Positions 20,929 to 29,150 of a DNA stretch of 33,504 nucleotides are shown in pieces. The translations under genes and the position numbers were made by a program. The notes beneath the pieces were generated by a model. It saw nothing but the letters and a program-made list of their open reading frames with translations. It was not told the DNA's origin and did no database searches. Each line of letters starts with the position of its first letter. Within the stretch, counting starts at the first letter, position 1. Source of the DNA: an uncultured Clostridia bacterium (GTDB taxonomy: Bacteria > Bacillota > Clostridia > Christensenellales > Borkfalkiaceae); assembly GCA_958419945.1 (NCBI GenBank), contig CATZIC010000019.1, positions 1 through 33,504 of the forward strand. Direction: 5' to 3'.

Positions 20929-22036
20929 GTTTCTCCTTGGGTATAAAAAGTAATAAAAGTGGCACTACGTATCCGAAAAATATGAACACATAGCTTAAAT
21001 ATTTGGACATAAAGGACAGAACGGAAAACAGTTTTCCGGTAAATATTACGGTAAATATGGCAAGCGAAAGGTTTATAACTATTGCGGGGATAAGTGCCTT
21101 TTTTAGTCCGAAAGCCCTTTCGAAACACTTTGTTGCAAGATATACGGGCAGAATTATCGCAAACACCTGCGAAAACATTAAAAGGATTATGGCTATATAG
21201 TCAAACCGTGCGGAATTTGCAATCGCTAAGCTGTAAACGGTAAGTTCGGGTGTGGCGAAAAACCTTGTTTCCGCAATGGAACTGAACGCCGAATAGAAAA
21301 CAACCATAAAAAATATTACGACTAAAGAGGCTAATCCGTAACTTCCGCAAACCTTTAAAGTTTGCCTTTTTTCACCTTGAAAATGCCCTAAAAACAGCAG
21401 CATATACACGCTGTCCGAAAACCAGATTATAGACCGAAAAGTGGCGTTAAACGGCTTATAGGTGGGTTTTTGTATTATAGGAAGTATATTTGTGAAGTCT
21501 GTTATGGGGAAGGCTAAAAAGAACACCAAAAACAGTCCGAAAGTGGTTAGCCAAATACAGGCGTCGGCGCATCTTCCCAAAATTTTAAGCCCCTTCAGCG
21601 ACTGGTAAAAGGATACCGCAAACAGGGGGATAAACACTATTACCGACGGAGATATTTCATATAAAGTGTTGTGAACGTAGTCCTGCTGTTCCAAAATAGG
21701 CACTATGGCTTTTAAGATAAAATAAACTCCGTAACCGAAATATACCGCTCTTGCAAAGCCTTTGGAAATTTTATTTTCCAAAAGGTAGAAAAGTGTGCAG
21801 TTGTCGTGCTTTTTGTATAGGTGCATAGCAATAAAAAGCACGCTTAAATCAAGCAAAAATCCGAAAAGTGCCGCTATCCACAACTGTTCGTCGCAAAAGC
21901 CCGAAAGCACGGACGGCAACAGTGCGATTTTCGTTACCGGCATAAAAGCCAAAAATATGAAGCATATCTGCCTTAACTTTAATTTGTTCTGCTCATTGGG
22001 ACTCATCAATTTGGTTTGCTCATTGGGACTCATCAT
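20906..22036 (-). CDS. gerB: GerB-type spore germination permease
   Basis: 376 residues with about ten membrane helices, of the amino-acid/polyamine/organocation-like endospore germination permease family (GerAB). It forms the membrane core of the nutrient germinant receptor with GerA and GerC. It begins with an imperfect tandem repeat, MSPNEQTKL then MSPNEQNKL, encoded by two 27-base units at 21983-22036; the first unit overlaps the end of gerA by 17 bases. Possible starts are 22036, 22033 and 22006. I keep 22036 because GTGAG lies upstream and because overlap with gerA suggests coupling. The N-terminus LKLRQICFIFLAFMPVTKIALLPS is the usual first helix. Confidence 0.92.
   Translation of the reverse strand: MMSPNEQTKLMSPNEQNKLKLRQICFIFLAFMPVTKIALLPSVLSGFCDEQLWIAALFGFLLDLSVLFIAMHLYKKHDNCTLFYLLENKISKGFARAVYFGYGVYFILKAIVPILEQQDYVHNTLYEISPSVIVFIPLFAVSFYQSLKGLKILGRCADACIWLTTFGLFLVFFLAFPITDFTNILPIIQKPTYKPFNATFRSIIWFSDSVYMLLFLGHFQGEKRQTLKVCGSYGLASLVVIFFMVVFYSAFSSIAETRFFATPELTVYSLAIANSARFDYIAIILLMFSQVFAIILPVYLATKCFERAFGLKKALIPAIVINLSLAIFTVIFTGKLFSVLSFMSKYLSYVFIFFGYVVPLLLLFIPKEKHENPSKA
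21447..21472 (+). repeat. Dispersed bipartite motif, copy 10 (degenerate, antisense in gerB)
   Basis: GTTAAACGGCTTATAG, then GTGG, then GTTTTTG. Confidence 0.5.
21983..22036 (-). repeat. 27-bp tandem duplication at gerA/gerB junction
   Basis: Units 21983-22009 and 22010-22036 match at 24 of 27 positions. The outer unit holds the gerA stop and the gerB start. Confidence 0.88.
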
Positions 22037-23462
22037 TTTTCATTCTCACTTTGTTTTTCGGTTTAATGGAAAGGGGACGGCGTTTCATTGACGTAAGGTT
22101 TGTCATAAGCAGCGTATCCTTAAGGTCGGGGGTTTTCATGGGCGCAAACGGAGCCATTACGGGCACGTTAAAGTTTTCAAGCGACACAAGATATATAAAC
22201 AAAAAGCAGGTTAAAAGCACCATTCCGTAACCGCCTATAGATCCTGCGACGATAAGATATAAAAGCCGCAAAAATGACATGGAGTCCACAAGTTCCGGCA
22301 CGGCATAAAGACAGATTCCCGAAAGCGCCATTATCATAATGGTGGGGGTGGAAACTATGCCTGCCCGTACTGCGGTATCGCCGAGCACCAGGGCGCCTAC
22401 TACCGACAGCGCCATGCCAACGTATTTCGGCATTCGAACGCTCGCTTCGTTTAAAATTTCGAAAATTAAAAGTGTAAAAAACATTTCGAAGCTCGGTGAA
22501 AGCGGGATGCCTTTTATGCTGTTTACAATGGTAAGCAAAAAGTTAAGCGGTATAATCTGCAGGTGGAAAAGCTGTGCCGCCACGAAAGCGGAGGGAAGCA
22601 TAAGCGCAAAAAGTATGGATATAAGCCTTAAAACCCTTTGCATGTTGGCACGGTAATGGTTTTGGAAGTAATCTTCGCTGGACTGGAAGTCCTCGATAAG
22701 AAGGTACGGAACGGTTATCGCTATAGGGGAGCCATCCACCAAAATTCCCACCCTTCCTTCCAAAATTTTAGCCATTAAAATATCCGGCTTTTCGGTGTTG
22801 CCGACCTGCTTTATAAGCGCAACTTTGTGCTCTACAATGGATTTTGCCACGTACGAACTGTCCGGAATGCCGTCGATGTTTATCGCTTTAATTCTTTTTA
22901 AAACCGTTTTTACGATATCGTCATCCGCAACGTCTTTAAGATAGATTACGGAGACGTCGGTTTTGGAATATTTTCCCACCGAAATTTTTTCGATAATAAG
23001 GTTTTCGTTCTTAATTCTTCTCCGCATAAGCCCGATATTGGTTTTAAGGTTTTCCGTAAAACCTTCCCTCGGCCCTTTGACTACTGCGGAAGTGGGCGGT
23101 TCTGTTATGGCGCGGGAAGTGTATTTTAACAGGTCGATTTTTACCGCCTTATCGTCGCCGTCGATTAAAAGAAGACAGTTTCCCGTAATAACGGCGTCGA
23201 TAGCCTCTGTAGCCTCTTCCAAAACTTCCGCCTGCGGGCTGAAAATATGCTTACACAGGCTGTCTGCGTCGGGGGCTTTATCGTAGCCCGACAGCGGCGC
23301 CACGACTAGTTTACCTAATACTTCCTTATCCGTAACCGGGTCGTCGTAAACGATAAGCCCGTCTTTATTGGAAATTTTAAATTCGAAAAACACCACGTCC
23401 GATGACGGAAGCTTTGTCTTTAACAGTTCGAGATTGCTCTTAAGGTCCTTAAAAAACTTCAT
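22020..23462 (-). CDS. gerA: GerA family spore germination protein
   Basis: 480 residues, normal for GerA subunits. The N-terminal soluble part (to about 270) contains the GerA landmarks GPREGFTENLKTNIGLMRRRIKN and the later LEGRVGILVDGSPIAITVPYLLIEDFQSSEDYF. The C-terminal half has about five membrane helices, with PLSPSFEMFFTLLIFEILNEASVRMPKYVG. The ending, TNLTSMKRRPLSIKPKNKVR, is polar. With GerB and GerC it forms the germinant receptor in the spore inner membrane. There is no ribosome site, and a sigma-G-like promoter lies 5 bases upstream, so translation may be leaderless. It heads the gerA-B-C operon. Confidence 0.95.
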   Translation of the reverse strand: MKFFKDLKSNLELLKTKLPSSDVVFFEFKISNKDGLIVYDDPVTDKEVLGKLVVAPLSGYDKAPDADSLCKHIFSPQAEVLEEATEAIDAVITGNCLLLIDGDDKAVKIDLLKYTSRAITEPPTSAVVKGPREGFTENLKTNIGLMRRRIKNENLIIEKISVGKYSKTDVSVIYLKDVADDDIVKTVLKRIKAINIDGIPDSSYVAKSIVEHKVALIKQVGNTEKPDILMAKILEGRVGILVDGSPIAITVPYLLIEDFQSSEDYFQNHYRANMQRVLRLISILFALMLPSAFVAAQLFHLQIIPLNFLLTIVNSIKGIPLSPSFEMFFTLLIFEILNEASVRMPKYVGMALSVVGALVLGDTAVRAGIVSTPTIMIMALSGICLYAVPELVDSMSFLRLLYLIVAGSIGGYGMVLLTCFLFIYLVSLENFNVPVMAPFAPMKTPDLKDTLLMTNLTSMKRRPLSIKPKNKVRMKNDESQ

Positions 23463-23467
23463 AAAGG

Positions 23468-23496
23468 TATTTTGAGTGTTGGCATTATTTTTATGC
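23468..23496 (-). promoter_or_regulatory. Possible forespore sigma-G promoter of gerA
   Basis: Minus strand GCATA (23492-23496), 17-base spacer, CAAAATA (23468-23474). This is close to the known sigma-G pattern (GHATR, CATWMTA), one mismatch in the -10. The ger genes of Bacillus are sigma-G dependent, so the position makes sense. Confidence 0.4.
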
Positions 23497-23515
23497 GGAA
23501 ACCGTCATAAGCGTA

Positions 23516-23543
23516 TTGACTTATTTAAAAACCGTAGTACAAT
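23516..23543 (+). promoter_or_regulatory. Sigma-A promoter divergent from gerA
   Basis: TTGACT (23516-23521), 16-base spacer, TACAAT (23538-23543). Confidence 0.68.
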
Positions 23544-23582
23544 CTTTTTGACGCTTGGAAAATATATATCGGGGGTGAGGCG

Positions 23583-23657
23583 ATGAAGTGTTTTTTGTAT
23601 AAATTCAAAAACCGGTTCCGTAAACGGCTTGAGGACAAAAGAAAGTTTTCATCTTGA
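23583..23657 (+). CDS. Putative 24-residue basic small protein
   Basis: A 24-codon ORF with GGGGGTGAGG just upstream of its ATG, the best ribosome site nearby. The product has ten Lys or Arg residues and three Phe in its N-terminal half (MKCFLYKFKNRFRKRLEDK), so it may bind membranes or nucleic acid. It follows a sigma-A promoter by 40 bases, and its TGA overlaps a TTG that is in frame with the next gene, so it may act as a leader ORF for that gene. It could also be a chance ORF. No family can be assigned. Confidence 0.5.
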   Translation: MKCFLYKFKNRFRKRLEDKRKFSS

Positions 23658-23689
23658 CTTCACGCCTACACCTTCCAAAGGTGGCTAAA

Positions 23690-24208
23690 GTGCAGGAAGT
23701 AAATATTCTAAATCTTATTAAAAACTCCAGTGCGGAAATCGTGGTGGCGGCGGCAATATCCTGTGTAATAACGCTTAGTTTCGGTTCTTCTCATAAGCTT
23801 TCATCAAAAAAATTCTTTATTATTTCTTTTATAATCGGAACTGCCGCATGCTTTTTTATATCACTTTTCTTAAACGGTTTTTCGGTAAGTACGTTGGCGC
23901 TCAAAAACGCCATTTCAAGCGGTACGCTTTCGGTTACGGTTACGGCTTTTATTAAACGCTTTGCTTTTTTGGAGGCAGACGATATCAAAACTTCCCTTCA
24001 AAAGCTTCTGTCAAGCATAATTCTGTCCGATAAACTTGATGAGGTAGTTGACGAAATAATTTTAAAACTTAACGAAGCCGAACCCAAGATTACCGAAGTC
24101 GAGCTCAAATCCATTTTAAAAGCCAACACGGCTTTATGCGACGACGAAAAACTCGACGAGGTTTCAAAAGTCATCATGTCGGCACTTTTAAAACACGATA
24201 AAACTTAA
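23690..24208 (+). CDS. Two-TM membrane protein of unknown function, divergent from ger operon
   Basis: 172 residues from a GTG at 23690, which has AAAGGTGG five bases upstream; an alternative TTG at 23654 overlaps the TGA of the small ORF. Two membrane helices (about 12-30 and 40-63) are followed by an amphipathic, acidic helical region with Leu heptads (DDIKTSLQKLLSSIILSDKLDEVVDEIILKL read in order) to the C-terminus. I do not recognise the family. It is transcribed away from gerA and may share spore-related regulation; that is inference. A terminator follows. Confidence 0.7.
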   Translation: MQEVNILNLIKNSSAEIVVAAAISCVITLSFGSSHKLSSKKFFIISFIIGTAACFFISLFLNGFSVSTLALKNAISSGTLSVTVTAFIKRFAFLEADDIKTSLQKLLSSIILSDKLDEVVDEIILKLNEAEPKITEVELKSILKANTALCDDEKLDEVSKVIMSALLKHDKT

Positions 24209-24210
24209 TA

Positions 24211-24262
24211 GAAAGGCGGAGGACATTCGGGCTTTTTCCCGAACTCTCTCCGTCTTTTTCAT
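24211..24262 (+). terminator. Terminator after the unknown membrane protein gene
   Basis: TTCGGG (24226-24231) pairs with CCCGAA (24238-24243), extended by an imperfect outer stem (GGCGGAGGA with TCTCCGTC), then TTTTTC. Confidence 0.78.
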
Positions 24263-24285
24263 TTTTTAGGTTTTAAATGTATTAC

Positions 24286-24314
24286 TTGATTTTTTGAAGG
24301 GAATATGTTAAAAT
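24286..24314 (+). promoter_or_regulatory. Sigma-A promoter of the HAD gene
   Basis: TTGATT (24286-24291), 17-base spacer, TAAAAT (24309-24314). Confidence 0.7.
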
Positions 24315-24373
24315 CATTATAAATAACGAGGCTGAAAAAGTTAATAAAGCCTGAAACTTTACGGAAATATATA

Positions 24374-25084
24374 ATGAAATACGAAAACATAATTTTTGAT
24401 CTTTACGGAACCCTTGCCGATATTCGCACCGACGAAACACTGCCTTTTTTATGGCGTGTAATGGCGGATTATTATAAACAAAATTCCGCCGCATACACGA
24501 CGGAAGAACTTCAAAAGTCCTTCTATAGGTCGGTTAACGCACAAATTTCCGCACGTGACAAGGACTTTGAAATTGATATTTTAAATACTTTTGAAGATCT
24601 TTATAAGGCTAAAGGGGTAAAAGCGGAGGATGAACTTTTAAAAGATACCGCTAAGGAATTTAGAAAAACTTCCACACTGTTTTTAAGTCTATATGACGGT
24701 GTGTACGAAGGACTTAAAATGTTAAAAAAAGCCGGAAAGCGTGTTTTTTTACTTTCGAATGCACAGGCCTCTTTTACTATGCCGGAATTAGAGAGCTTAG
24801 ATATAAAAAAGTTTTTCGACGGAATTTTTTTGTCTTCCGATTACGGCGTAAAGAAGCCTTCCGAAAAATTTTTCGCCATTCTTTTTGAACGGTTCGGATT
24901 AAGCAAGGAAAAATCCATTATGGTCGGTAACGACGGCACGGCAGATATTATGGGTGCAATAAACTTCGGCATTGACAGTATGTACGTTAAAACTGAAATT
25001 TCCCCCGAAGAAGCAATGCCACCCGCAACCTACGTAATGTCAAATTACGACTTTTCAAAAATGCTTAAAATTTTAATGCTTTAA
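24374..25084 (+). CDS. HAD superfamily hydrolase (subfamily IA)
   Basis: 236 residues. All four HAD motifs are visible: I FDLYGTL (nucleophile Asp9, Tyr11 where most phosphatases have the acid/base Asp), II FLLSNAQ, III Lys in GVKKPSEKFF, and IV MVGNDGTADIMGA. A helical cap follows motif I. The D-x-Y-G-T form of motif I also occurs in 2-haloacid dehalogenases and YjjG-type nucleotidases, so the substrate, a small phosphate ester or nucleotide, cannot be fixed. ACGGAA is a weak ribosome site. It has its own promoter and ends at a bidirectional terminator shared with dut. Confidence 0.88.
   Translation: MKYENIIFDLYGTLADIRTDETLPFLWRVMADYYKQNSAAYTTEELQKSFYRSVNAQISARDKDFEIDILNTFEDLYKAKGVKAEDELLKDTAKEFRKTSTLFLSLYDGVYEGLKMLKKAGKRVFLLSNAQASFTMPELESLDIKKFFDGIFLSSDYGVKKPSEKFFAILFERFGLSKEKSIMVGNDGTADIMGAINFGIDSMYVKTEISPEEAMPPATYVMSNYDFSKMLKILML
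24512..24538 (-). repeat. Dispersed bipartite motif, copy 11 (antisense in HAD gene)
   Basis: On minus: GTTAACCGACCTATAG, then AAGG, then ACTTTTG. Confidence 0.85.
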
Positions 25085-25116
25085 AAAACAATCTGATTAA
25101 ATTCATAACTTTAATC

Positions 25117-25166
25117 AAAAAACGCCCACGGAAGTTAAAAACTTTCGTGGGCGCGCATTTTTATTT
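25117..25166. terminator. Bidirectional terminator between HAD gene and dut
   Basis: CGCCCACGGAAG (25123-25134) pairs with CTTTCGTGGGCG (25142-25153), one mismatch, with A run before and T-rich sequence after. Confidence 0.82.
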
Positions 25167-25171
25167 TAAGA

Positions 25172-25199
25172 CAAAAAGTGAGGCTATAAGCCCGTTATC
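25172..25199 (-). repeat. Dispersed bipartite motif, copy 12
   Basis: On minus: GATAACGGGCTTATAG, then CCTC, then ACTTTTT; intergenic, downstream of dut. Confidence 0.82.
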
Positions 25200-25239
25200 G
25201 CGGTTTTTATTGTAAAACAGCCACTGTTTTATAATGGAT

Positions 25240-25674
25240 TTATTTCCCTGTGGAACCAAAACCGTTTTCACCGCGAAGAGTTTCGTTAAGGCTATCTTGG
25301 CAATTAAATTCCGCTTTATAATAAGGGGTAAAGACAATTTGGGCAATTCTTTCACCGGCGCTTACCGACTGCATATCGTCGCCGTGGTTATGAAGGGCAA
25401 CCAAAATTTCACCGCGGTAATCGCTGTCAATAACGCCGACCTTGTTTGCCGGCGCAAGATCACGCTTTACGGATATTCCGCTTCTCGCATAAATAAGCCC
25501 AACAAAGCCTTGGGGAATTTCCAGGGAAATCCCCGTTTTTATAAGCACGGTTTTGTGCGGGGGGATAGTGCTTGATTCTACCGAATATAGGTCCGCACCG
25601 GCGGAAAATTCCGAGCCGTAAGTGGGAATGATTGCACTTTCCGTCAACTTTTTGATTTTTACTTCGATATTCAT
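25240..25674 (-). CDS. dut: dUTP diphosphatase
   Basis: 144 residues. All five conserved dUTPase motifs are present in order: AGADLYS, ARSG, GVIDSDYRGEI, ERIAQIVF and RGENGFGSTG. The trimeric enzyme hydrolyses dUTP to dUMP and pyrophosphate, which keeps uracil out of DNA and feeds dTMP synthesis. The start at 25674 (MNIEVKIKKL) is preferred to 25698 because AAAGGA lies upstream at suitable distance and the N-terminus then matches the family. A good promoter lies at 25752-25781. The long leader (about 70 bases) contains the palindrome GTTCATGAAC near 25713. Confidence 0.96.
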   Translation of the reverse strand: MNIEVKIKKLTESAIIPTYGSEFSAGADLYSVESSTIPPHKTVLIKTGISLEIPQGFVGLIYARSGISVKRDLAPANKVGVIDSDYRGEILVALHNHGDDMQSVSAGERIAQIVFTPYYKAEFNCQDSLNETLRGENGFGSTGK

Positions 25675-25751
25675 AAGCACCGTCCTTTCGTCGTTCAATA
25701 GCTTTTTAGCAGTTCATGAACAGTCGTGAAAATCTTCTTGACAACAAAATA

Positions 25752-25781
25752 ATTATATCAATTTTTGATAAAATCTGTCAA
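25752..25781 (-). promoter_or_regulatory. Sigma-A promoter of dut
   Basis: Minus strand TTGACA (25776-25781), 18-base spacer, TATAAT (25752-25757). Confidence 0.8.
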
Positions 25782-25830
25782 CGGTTTATGAAACTTCGGT
25801 AAAACTTATGGGGATATTTTGGCTTTGCTA

Positions 25831-25859
25831 TTGAAAACCGCGTTACGCTATGTTATAAT
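25831..25859 (+). promoter_or_regulatory. Sigma-A promoter of the DUF2804 gene
   Basis: TTGAAA (25831-25836), 17-base spacer with TG at 25851, TATAAT (25854-25859). Confidence 0.8.
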
Positions 25860-25918
25860 AATTAAAGGAAGTTAAGACTTAACCGTCGGCACTTTCTTAC
25901 CTTAAGGGGGTACGTAGT

Positions 25919-26953
25919 ATGCAAAATATGTTAAAAAGAGGCAGGCTTTTGGACGAACACGGCAACCTTGCCGAGGCAGGCTATGCGTTCGATCTTGTTA
26001 AGGACTATTCCCGTTCGGATATAAAAGCGGGGAGACTACGCATAAAGGAATGGGATTATTATCTTATTACCAACGGAAAGCAGTCGGTTGCGCTAACTAT
26101 TGACGACAACGGCTATATGTCGCTTGCCTCCGTAAGCGTTATCGATTTAGAGGACGCTGACTACATAACGAAAAGCAAAATGGGCTTTTTGCCCCTTGGA
26201 AAACTCGGCATGCCTGCAAGCTTTAAGGAAGGCAACACCTATTACAACAGTAAAAACGTACACGGAAGTTTTTTGAAGTTATCGAACAAGCGGATACTTC
26301 GTTTTTCTTACAAAAAATTCGACGGCAATCGGGATTTCGCTTGCGAATTTACCCTTACCGACGAACCCCGCGATAAAATGGTTATCGCTACCCCCTTTGA
26401 CAAGGAAAAGCACTTTTATTACAACGCCAAAATCAACTGTATGCGGGCGGAAGGCTTTGCCCAAATCGGCGATACTATTATTGACTTCGATAAGCAAAAC
26501 TCACTTGCGACCTTAGATTGGGGAAGGGGAGTTTGGACCTACAAAAACGAGTGGTATTGGGGAAGTTTGCAGTGCTACTTGGAAAACGGAAAGCGTTTCG
26601 GTTGGAACATAGGTTACGGCTTCGGCGACACCACTAGCGCTTCCGAAAATATGCTCTTTTTGGAAGACAGAGCACACAAACTCGATCGTATAGTGTTCGA
26701 TATTCCTAAAAAAGCGGACGGCAGCGGCTTTGATTATATGCAGGAATGGAAGATTTACGACAACGAAAACCGCTTTAATATTAAGTTTAAGCCTATCGTC
26801 GATAGGTACGATTATTCTTCGGCGCTTATAATTTCCAGCCTTCAGCATCAGGTTTTCGGAATTTTTAACGGCACCGTCATGCTTGACGACGGCTCGGTAG
26901 TTACGATAAAAGATAAAACGGGCTTTGCCGAACACGTTAAAAACAAATGGTAG
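25919..26953 (+). CDS. DUF2804 family protein
   Basis: 344 residues. The pattern LLDEHGNLAEAGYA at the N-terminus, a central LDWGRGVWTYKNEWYWGS (about 201-218) and NGKRFGWNIGYGFGD are characteristic of DUF2804 proteins, which are probably all-beta and related in layout to lipocalin or AttH-like hydroxyneurosporene-synthase folds. The function is unknown. No signal peptide or membrane helix is visible, so it is expected to be cytoplasmic. AAGGGGG lies 9 bases before the ATG; a second ATG three codons later is possible. Monocistronic with its own promoter. Confidence 0.88.
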   Translation: MQNMLKRGRLLDEHGNLAEAGYAFDLVKDYSRSDIKAGRLRIKEWDYYLITNGKQSVALTIDDNGYMSLASVSVIDLEDADYITKSKMGFLPLGKLGMPASFKEGNTYYNSKNVHGSFLKLSNKRILRFSYKKFDGNRDFACEFTLTDEPRDKMVIATPFDKEKHFYYNAKINCMRAEGFAQIGDTIIDFDKQNSLATLDWGRGVWTYKNEWYWGSLQCYLENGKRFGWNIGYGFGDTTSASENMLFLEDRAHKLDRIVFDIPKKADGSGFDYMQEWKIYDNENRFNIKFKPIVDRYDYSSALIISSLQHQVFGIFNGTVMLDDGSVVTIKDKTGFAEHVKNKW

Positions 26954-27011
26954 GCGTTTAAAAAAGGTGATTTCGGCACCGAATTTAATTGAAAAATTGC
27001 CCGTTTTTGGT

Positions 27012-27040
27012 TTGCTTTTAAGTAAAAAAGAGTATATAAT
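27012..27040 (+). promoter_or_regulatory. Sigma-A promoter of gpmI
   Basis: TTGCTT (27012-27017), 17-base spacer, TATAAT (27035-27040). Confidence 0.8.
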
Positions 27041-27077
27041 ATATTACTGAAAATAAAACCGAAAAAGGTGAATCGAA

Positions 27078-28619
27078 ATGAAACAAAGACCTGTATGTTT
27101 AATAATTATGGACGGCTACGGCATAAGAGAAAGTAACGTCGGCAATGCAATAAAAATTGCCGATAACGGTACTATAGACCGACTTTTTGCCAAATATCCC
27201 TCTACGCTTTTAGGCGCAAGCGGACTATCCGTCGGACTTCCCGACGGGCAGATGGGCAACAGTGAAGTCGGACATCTGAACATAGGCGCCGGCAGAATCG
27301 TCTATCAGGAACTTACAAGAATTACAAAATCCATCGAGGACGGGGACTTTTTCGAAAACGAAGAACTTCTCGGTGCAATCGATAATGCTGTAAAAAACGG
27401 CAAAGCATTACACTACTACGGCTTGCTGTCTGACGGCGGCGTGCACAGCCACAACACGCACCTTTACGCACTTATAAAACTTGCAGCTAAAAAAGGCGTT
27501 AAAAACCTTTATATTCACTGCTTCCTGGACGGCAGAGACGTTTCCCCCACGAGCGGTGCGGGCTTTATCCGTGATCTTCAAAAGGTCTTGGATGAAGAAG
27601 GCGTTGGCAAAATTTCCTCGGTTGCAGGAAGATACTACGCAATGGACCGCGATAACCGTTGGGACAGAGTGGAAAAGGCTTACGACAGCCTGACGATTGG
27701 TAACGGCGTAAAGACCGAAGACGCTGCTGCGGCAGTGGAAGAAAGTTACGCAGGCGGCGTTACGGACGAATTCGTTCTTCCGACAAACGTTTACGAAAAC
27801 GGCAAGCCCATCGGACTTATCGAGGAAGGCGACTCAATCGTATTTTTCAATTTCCGCCCCGACCGTGCAAGGGAAATTACCCGTGCATTTTCCGAAAAGG
27901 AATTTAATAGCTTCGAAAGAAAGACGGGCTTTTTGAATCCCTATTACGTGTGCTTTACCCGCTACGATGCAACCTTTACGAACGTTAAAATCGCATTTAA
28001 GCCGGTATCGCTTACCAACACTTTGGGCGAATACCTTTCGAAGAAAGGCTATACGCAGTTAAGAATTGCCGAAACCGAAAAGTACGCACACGTAACGTTC
28101 TTCTTTAACGGCGGCGTGGAAGCACCCAACGAAAACGAATATAGGGACCTTATTCCGTCCCCGAAGGTTGCAACTTACGACTTAAAGCCTGACATGAGCG
28201 CAAACGAAGTTACCGCAAAAGTTTTGGAAGAAATTGCTTCCGACAAGTTCGACGTTATCATTCTAAACTTCGCAAACTGCGACATGGTTGGACACACCGG
28301 TGTTTTAAACGCTGCGGTTTCCGCGGTTGACACCGTTGAAAATTGCGTTACTAAGGTTATTGACGCCGTTAAAGCTAAAGGCGGCGCTGCGTTGGTAACA
28401 GCGGACCACGGTAATGCGGATATGATGATAGCAGACGACGGCGAACCTTTCACCGCACACACCACAAACCCAGTTCCGTTTATACTCGTTTCCGACGACT
28501 ATATCGGCAAAACTTTGCGTAATGGCGGCGTTTTAGCGGATATCGCGCCTACCATGCTCGAGGTGATGGGCGAGGAAATCCCTGCGGAAATGACGGGCAA
28601 ATCCCTTATAAACAAATAA
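27078..28619 (+). CDS. gpmI: 2,3-bisphosphoglycerate-independent phosphoglycerate mutase
   Basis: 513 residues, normal length. It interconverts 3- and 2-phosphoglycerate through a phosphoserine intermediate. Asp12 (MDGYGIR) and Ser62 (GQMGNSEVGHLNIGAGR) are the metal ligand and nucleophile. HCFLDGRDVSPTSG, VAGRYYAMDRDNRWDR, FFNFRPDRAREITRA and TADHGNADMM complete the alkaline-phosphatase-type two-Mn site and the substrate domain. AAAAAGGTGA precedes the ATG. It comes after DUF2804 with its own promoter and is followed by the secG promoter. Confidence 0.97.
   Translation: MKQRPVCLIIMDGYGIRESNVGNAIKIADNGTIDRLFAKYPSTLLGASGLSVGLPDGQMGNSEVGHLNIGAGRIVYQELTRITKSIEDGDFFENEELLGAIDNAVKNGKALHYYGLLSDGGVHSHNTHLYALIKLAAKKGVKNLYIHCFLDGRDVSPTSGAGFIRDLQKVLDEEGVGKISSVAGRYYAMDRDNRWDRVEKAYDSLTIGNGVKTEDAAAAVEESYAGGVTDEFVLPTNVYENGKPIGLIEEGDSIVFFNFRPDRAREITRAFSEKEFNSFERKTGFLNPYYVCFTRYDATFTNVKIAFKPVSLTNTLGEYLSKKGYTQLRIAETEKYAHVTFFFNGGVEAPNENEYRDLIPSPKVATYDLKPDMSANEVTAKVLEEIASDKFDVIILNFANCDMVGHTGVLNAAVSAVDTVENCVTKVIDAVKAKGGAALVTADHGNADMMIADDGEPFTAHTTNPVPFILVSDDYIGKTLRNGGVLADIAPTMLEVMGEEIPAEMTGKSLINK
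27162..27189 (+). repeat. Dispersed bipartite motif, copy 13 (coding)
   Basis: GATAACGGTACTATAG, then ACCG, then ACTTTTT, in gpmI. Confidence 0.75.
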
Positions 28620-28645
28620 AATATGTATTTTTCTTGTTAAAATGC

Positions 28646-28674
28646 TTGTAAAAACCGTTATACTGTGTTATAAT
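28646..28674 (+). promoter_or_regulatory. Sigma-A promoter of secG
   Basis: TTGTAA (28646-28651), 17-base spacer, TATAAT (28669-28674). It shows that the start at 28674 is not used. Confidence 0.8.
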
Positions 28675-28712
28675 TGTATAGCATTTTGAAAATATTACTA
28701 CGGAGATATATT

Positions 28713-29006
28713 ATGTCGGCAAATTTATTGGCAGTAAACTTATACAATTTATATAAAGGGCTTTCGATAACTTTCCTCGTTTGTTCCCTTATATGCGCGA
28801 TTTTCGTAATCGTCGTCGTTTTAATTCAACCGGGCAACTCCAACGGTATAAGCGCGCTCGGTTCCAACGCTGAAACCTTTTATAACAAAGACAAGGGCAA
28901 AACCCTTGAAAGCAAACTTAAAAAACTTACTTACGTAAGCCTTGCCATTATGGCGCTATTTATGATTGCTTTCTTTGTGATTCAGCTTGACGGTGTTATT
29001 TTATAA
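28713..29006 (+). CDS. secG: Preprotein translocase subunit SecG
   Basis: 97 residues from the ATG at 28713, preceded by CGGAGA. Two membrane helices (about 15-39 and 76-94) flank the conserved cytoplasmic loop VLIQPGNSNGISALGSNAE, followed by KLKKLTYVSLAIMALF, as in SecG, which assists SecYEG in protein export. A longer N-terminal extension (about 14 residues before the first helix) is mild variation. Position upstream of rnr and smpB is the classical Firmicutes context. A terminator follows, so rnr is transcribed separately or by read-through. Confidence 0.94.
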   Translation: MSANLLAVNLYNLYKGLSITFLVCSLICAIFVIVVVLIQPGNSNGISALGSNAETFYNKDKGKTLESKLKKLTYVSLAIMALFMIAFFVIQLDGVIL

Positions 29007-29015
29007 TAATCTGTT

Positions 29016-29051
29016 TAGAAACGGCTACTTTACGGGTAGCCGTTTTTTGTA
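29016..29051 (+). terminator. Terminator of secG
   Basis: AACGGCTAC (29020-29028) pairs with GTAGCCGTT (29036-29044), followed by TTTTT. Confidence 0.87.
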
Positions 29052-29150
29052 AGCTTATTTTCAAAAAGCGGCGTAAAGTAGCTACGGTAATATTTCATAA
29101 CAATTAGGTAAAAAGGTTTTTAATGGTAGTTAGCTACCGATATTAAATAT

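Noticed and set aside
23654..23689. TTG start for the unknown membrane protein, coupled to the small ORF stop
   Set aside because: It lacks a ribosome site, whereas GTG at 23690 has AAAGGTGG at good spacing; coupling remains possible.
25708..25726. GTTCATGAAC palindrome upstream of dut as a LexA/SOS box
   Set aside because: The Gram-positive LexA site is GAAC-N4-GTTC; this palindrome has the half-sites reversed and lies in the leader, not over the promoter.
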